From positions 1 through 8,684 of the forward strand of contig DEXR01000045.1 of NCBI GenBank assembly GCA_002364245.1: a stretch of DNA of 8,684 nt, written 5' to 3'. The position numbers and the translations under genes were made by a program. Origin of the DNA: Flavobacteriaceae bacterium UBA3179 (GTDB taxonomy: Bacteria; Bacteroidota; Bacteroidia; Flavobacteriales; Flavobacteriaceae). Below the pieces are notes generated by a model, which ran no database searches, had not been told where the DNA came from, and saw nothing but the letters and a program-made list of their open reading frames with translations. Positions 6,461-8,684 of the stretch are shown in pieces (the first letter of the stretch is position 1; each line of letters opens with the position of its first letter).

Positions 6461-6666
6461 TTGTGCATAACGGTTGGGCTAAGAACAGTACGGTGGTAAA
6501 CATGCGTTTGCTTTCCGTTTATCACTTAGCCAAAACCTTTTGTTTTGGTTTTAACTTTTTCTTTTAAAATCCCAAAATCCAATTGTTTTGGCGGACTTCA
6601 TAAAAATACACAAACCATTCGTTAAAGCCCGCAGCCCGTATTGTTTTTAGGCTTTGTTGGGCACAG
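6461..6666 (-). repeat. attC-like recombination site B (between cassette units 1 and 2)
   Basis: On the minus strand the inverse core CTGTGCCCAAC (6666-6656) begins 3 nt after the stop of the 235-aa gene. The outer stem pairs CTAAGAACAGTACGG (6479-6493) with CCGTATTGTTTTTAG (6636-6650): 15 pairs, of which two would be G-T wobbles. A G-G mismatch (6478/6651) sits at the same place as in site A. The site ends at the core GTTATGCACAA (6471-6461). Inside the loop a further hairpin pairs CCAAAAC (6530-6536) with GTTTTGG (6542-6548). The inverse core is complementary to the core at 7411-7401 that starts the same unit, the rule for inserted integron cassettes. GCCCAAC fits RYYYAAC exactly. At about 200 nt the site is longer than most described attC sites. 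Confidence 0.7.
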
Positions 6667-6669
6667 TTT

Positions 6670-7377
6670 TTATTCTTCTTTTACTCTAATTATATTGCAA
6701 TCCAATGCCATTTGTTCTAACATTAAAAATGTCTCAACATCCTTTTGATTGTTGTAACTAGGATTTATTTCTTTTACAAAATCAATTAACCAACTGACAA
6801 AATATAAAGTCACATATGCGCTCCTGTCATAGCATATAATTGCTGATTTTTTATAAGACGGAAATAAACTTGGTCCCTTTTTCCCGTCCTTTGATTCAAA
6901 CGAAAGAAACTCACTAACTCGAGGATGACTAAAATGGGCTGTCTCTGAAAGTTCAGGGTAAATACCTTTACCAGCTTCTCCAAATAGATTCAAAACATTT
7001 GGTGTTTTCCGTAGTAGTTTTCCGATTGGTTTACTGTCTAATTCATTTAATCTGGTAAGTTTTTCTAGTTGTTTTCTAATGAGAGTATAAGCTTCAATTA
7101 TATCACCATTTAAAACAAGGTCGTTTATTATAAAATGAGTTCTAACATAAGAAACAGTTAAATTTAGTTGATATAGAAATTTTTCGGAAGGCTCATCGTA
7201 CTTTCCAAAAACATTATCCATTATGAGTATGATTAATCCGTCAATTGTTTTTCTAAAAGCGTGATGTATTTCGGATTCATTTTTCTCATACTCCTCTTTA
7301 ACTTTTTTACGTGATTCGTTATACTGGAAAGCGAATGTTTCTGTAGCACCTATGATTTTCTTTGTTCTGTCTTCCAT
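6670..7377 (-). CDS. Cassette-encoded cytosolic protein of unknown function
   Basis: 235 aa; not recognised. No signal peptide is seen; the segments LIILIMDNVFG (about 48-58) and AYVTLYFVSWLIDFV are hydrophobic but look like buried helices. Sequence is mostly helical and charged. The most distinctive parts are LIRKQLEKLTRLNEL and YPELSETAHFSHPRVSEFLS; an arginine-bearing helix followed by a histidine motif recalls HEPN-like or DUF5677-like folds, but I would not assign either. It fills its cassette unit: the ATG lies 23 nt after the core site and the stop 3 nt before the inverse core. AT-rich. Gene cassettes often carry accessory functions such as resistance or phage defence, but nothing in the sequence points to one. 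Confidence 0.75.
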   Translation of the reverse strand: MEDRTKKIIGATETFAFQYNESRKKVKEEYEKNESEIHHAFRKTIDGLIILIMDNVFGKYDEPSEKFLYQLNLTVSYVRTHFIINDLVLNGDIIEAYTLIRKQLEKLTRLNELDSKPIGKLLRKTPNVLNLFGEAGKGIYPELSETAHFSHPRVSEFLSFESKDGKKGPSLFPSYKKSAIICYDRSAYVTLYFVSWLIDFVKEINPSYNNQKDVETFLMLEQMALDCNIIRVKEE

Positions 7378-7400
7378 TAAATTCTGATGCTTTTTTCAAA

Positions 7401-7411
7401 TTGTGCCCAAC
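7401..7411 (-). other. Core recombination site at the start of cassette unit 1
   Basis: On the minus strand this reads GTTGGGCACAA. GTTGGGC fits the integron core consensus GTTRRRY exactly. It is the complement of the inverse core of the same unit (6666-6656) over ten bases and marks the recombinase-proximal edge of the array. The crossover would fall between G7411 and T7410. Confidence 0.65.
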
Positions 7412-7417
7412 AATTGT

Positions 7418-7439
7418 ATATAGTCACTAGTGTGTATAT
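7418..7439. repeat. Imperfect 22-bp palindrome between recombinase and first core site, attI-like candidate
   Basis: ATATA (7418-7422) and TATAT (7435-7439) flank the central CACTAGTG (7425-7432), giving 9 of 11 paired positions. It lies 6 nt beyond the first core site and just downstream of the recombinase stop. Two arms about a short centre are typical of tyrosine-recombinase binding sites, so this could be the primary attachment site of the array. No experimental parallel is known to me; it is an inference from position and symmetry. Confidence 0.35.
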
Positions 7440-7458
7440 TCCTATTTTGTCTACACCA

Positions 7459-8253
7459 CTAATCTAGTGGATTTTTTATATTTTTAAAAGTATTTGTTGC
7501 TACATGGGTATATATTTCCGTCGTCTTGCTGGATCCATGTCCCAACAGCACTTGTATTTGTCTGAGATCCACCCCAGACTCCAATAGATGGGTGGCGAAA
7601 CTATGTCGTAAAACATGTGGGGTCACGGATTGTTTTATTTTAGCTTTTAATGCTGCCTCTTTAACAATTTTAAGTACACTTTGAGCACTGTACCTACCGC
7701 CTCTCTGGCCTTCGAACAAATATTCGCGAGGCTTCCATTCCCTAAAATATAAACGCAGATCTTCCAAAACAGTCTGTGATAAAAGGGTATGTCGGTCTTT
7801 ATTGCCTTTCGAACCCTGTACTCTGATCAACATACGTTTACTGTCTACATCTTCCAGTTTTAGGTTTAACAATTCGCTGCGACGGAGACCTGTACTGTAC
7901 AATAATTCAATGATACACTTATGTTTTATATTATTGGCACTGCCAATTATGGACAGCACTTCTTCCTTAGAAATAATGGTAGGCAGTTTATATTCTTTTC
8001 TTGGACGCTCTATCTCATAAAAACGATTGGGCATACCTAAAACAACCTCATAGTAAAATTTAATAGCGTTTATACATTGATTGAGATAGGAATTGGAAAC
8101 ATTCCTATGGACAAGTTTTTGAAGGAATGCCCTTATATCACTTTCGTTTATTGCATTTAGTTCTTTGTCCTTGTAATGATTTATGAACATTTCGAAAAAG
8201 GAAACGTAGGTCCGAACTGTACTATTGGCGTACCTTTTAAGTTCCAGTTTCAA
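7459..8253 (-). CDS. Tyrosine recombinase: core-binding and catalytic domains, after an in-frame stop
   Basis: 264 aa in the same frame as the segment at 8257-8586, separated from it by TAA plus one codon. Residues about 1-80 form the SAM-like core-binding domain. The catalytic domain carries the full set: R124 in YSTGLRRSEL, K149 in SKGNKDR, H213 and R216 in TPHVLRHSFATHLL, H239 in LLGHGSSKTTEIYTH and the nucleophile Y248. It ends in NPLD, recalling the SPLD end of IntI1. It lacks the extra segment between the lysine and HxxR motifs that characterises integron integrases, so it belongs nearer XerC/XerD and Bacteroidota element integrases. The TTG at 8253 could serve as a restart, but the natural protein most likely begins at 8586. 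It precedes the cassette array and is read in the same direction. Confidence 0.88.
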   Translation of the reverse strand: MKLELKRYANSTVRTYVSFFEMFINHYKDKELNAINESDIRAFLQKLVHRNVSNSYLNQCINAIKFYYEVVLGMPNRFYEIERPRKEYKLPTIISKEEVLSIIGSANNIKHKCIIELLYSTGLRRSELLNLKLEDVDSKRMLIRVQGSKGNKDRHTLLSQTVLEDLRLYFREWKPREYLFEGQRGGRYSAQSVLKIVKEAALKAKIKQSVTPHVLRHSFATHLLESGVDLRQIQVLLGHGSSKTTEIYTHVATNTFKNIKNPLD

Positions 8254-8256
8254 TAG

Positions 8257-8586
8257 TTATTCTTCAGGACATAGTCTGTATTGCGGTATAGGGTTTCTTT
8301 TCCTGAACCACTCGACATCTACGGCATCATTATGGGTGTTTATAGGTTTATTCGACAAAAACCTATTATAATTGATCCATACGATTCCTTTAAAAGTATT
8401 GAAAATTATACCGAGATTGTTCTTGTTATTGGGGATATAGGCCATATTATGTTCCTTGCTCCATTTTGGATCAGGAAGGCCCCTGACCAGTCCTTGTATG
8501 AGCTTATCCGGCAAAAATTTAATGCCGATCATTTTTTCATTCCTGATCATCAAATGGTAAAGCGTTATGGATTTAACCGGATTCAT
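8257..8586 (-). pseudogene. N-terminal domain of the same tyrosine recombinase, ended by TAA
   Basis: 109 aa from the ATG at 8586, matching as I recall the N-terminal domain of Bacteroidota tyrosine recombinases: SITLYHLMIRNEKMIGIKF, LVRGLPDPKWSKEHNMAYIPN and IFNTFKGIVWINYNRFL. The frame ends CPEE-TAA, then continues without a shift as CTA TTG AAA CTG, i.e. LLKLELKRYANSTVRTY. In related proteins I recall a tyrosine at the stop position (CPEEY). One change from TAT or TAC to TAA would explain it. Joined, the gene would be about 375 codons (7459-8586), a normal length. So it is a nonsense-split integrase, unless the stop is read through, the second part restarts, or the base is a sequencing error. 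Confidence 0.8.
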
Positions 8587-8615
8587 ATAACAAGTTTAGT
8601 GAAGAATTCGATTTA

Positions 8616-8646
8616 AAACGGTATATTATACCTATAATATACGTTT
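8616..8646. promoter_or_regulatory. AT-rich palindrome in the divergent intergenic region
   Basis: GTATATTAT (8621-8629) and ATAATATAC (8634-8642) are perfect 9-bp arms about ACCT. With one bulged G the pairing extends to AAACG (8616-8620) and CGTTT (8642-8646). It occupies much of the 64-nt gap between the recombinase start (8586) and the zinc-ribbon gene start (8651), so it could hold both promoters and a shared operator. TATAAT-like words occur on both strands by symmetry. No clear phylum-type TAnnTTTG element is seen. Confidence 0.4.
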
Positions 8647-8650
8647 ACAA

Positions 8651-8684
8651 ATGAATAATGATAGAACGTGTCCCGTATGTGGTA
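8651..8684 (+). CDS. Start of a zinc-ribbon protein, truncated by the window edge
   Basis: From the ATG at 8651 the frame reads MNNDRTCPVCG to the end of the window. CPVCG is the first half of a four-cysteine zinc ribbon. I recall small Bacteroidota proteins that begin this way and continue to a second C-x-x-C knuckle, but only 11 residues are visible. It is transcribed away from the recombinase, across the palindromic spacer. Short, so the call rests on the CxxC motif and on the start position. Confidence 0.5.
   Translation, partial: MNNDRTCPVCG

Noticed and set aside
7456..7470. Hairpin CCACTA/TAGTGG as an intrinsic terminator of the recombinase gene
   Set aside because: Only six pairs, overlapping the stop codon, and no T-run follows it on the minus strand.
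8281..8616. Plus-strand open frame opposite the recombinase N-terminus
   Set aside because: The minus-strand frame matches the recombinase N-terminal domain and connects in frame to the catalytic part; the plus-strand product shows no motif.
1..8684. CRISPR array, tRNA or rRNA genes, classical insertion sequence
   Set aside because: No regularly spaced short repeats, no cloverleaf or rRNA-like stretch, and no DDE transposase frame were seen; the only transposition-type element recognised is the group II intron.

Overview
The window looks like accessory DNA from a member of the Bacteroidota, most likely Flavobacteriia. Reasons: a relaxase/MobC pair of the type common on mobile elements in this phylum, a tyrosine recombinase with an N-terminal domain I associate with that phylum, a MEDS-PAS-DHp sensor without an ATPase domain next to a lone REC protein, and A-rich start contexts without Shine-Dalgarno motifs. 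The mob genes (1-1880) look clearly more GC-rich than the AT-rich DNA to their right, so at least two sources have been joined. Species cannot be named from the sequence alone.

Layout. (1) 1-1880, plus strand: a mobilization module. A possible tail of an upstream gene is followed by tandem inverted repeats that could be an oriT (90-147), a MobC-like ribbon-helix-helix protein, an HUH relaxase overlapping it by 4 nt, and a coiled-coil protein with one membrane helix. A second inverted repeat (1804-1877), sharing a core with the first, closes the module. (2) 1930-7411, minus strand: three consecutive units organised like integron gene cassettes. Each starts with a GTT core site. In the two complete units, an inverse core site complementary to the unit's own core lies at the 3' end, followed by a long imperfect hairpin (attC-like). 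Unit 1 encodes a 235-aa protein of unknown function. Unit 2 carries a sensor/response-regulator pair preceded by a frameshifted PAS fragment. Unit 3 encodes a secreted NTR-like protein that is cut short where the mob-side DNA begins. (3) 2337-4187, plus strand: a complete group II intron with a reverse transcriptase, inserted inside the attC-like site of unit 2, one base from the presumed recombination point and antisense to the cassettes. (4) 7459-8586, minus strand: a tyrosine recombinase just upstream of the array, with all catalytic residues but split by one in-frame TAA. (5) 8651-8684, plus strand: the first codons of a divergent zinc-ribbon protein.

Working model (inference): this is an integron-like cassette array, or a CALIN-type remnant, in a Bacteroidota genome. 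It has been invaded by an attC-targeting group II intron and truncated by a mobilizable element. The neighbouring recombinase lacks the extra segment that defines IntI, so either it is a non-canonical partner of the array or it belongs to an unrelated element. The core/inverse-core complementarity and the reconstruction of the intron target are read directly from the sequence and are the strongest points.
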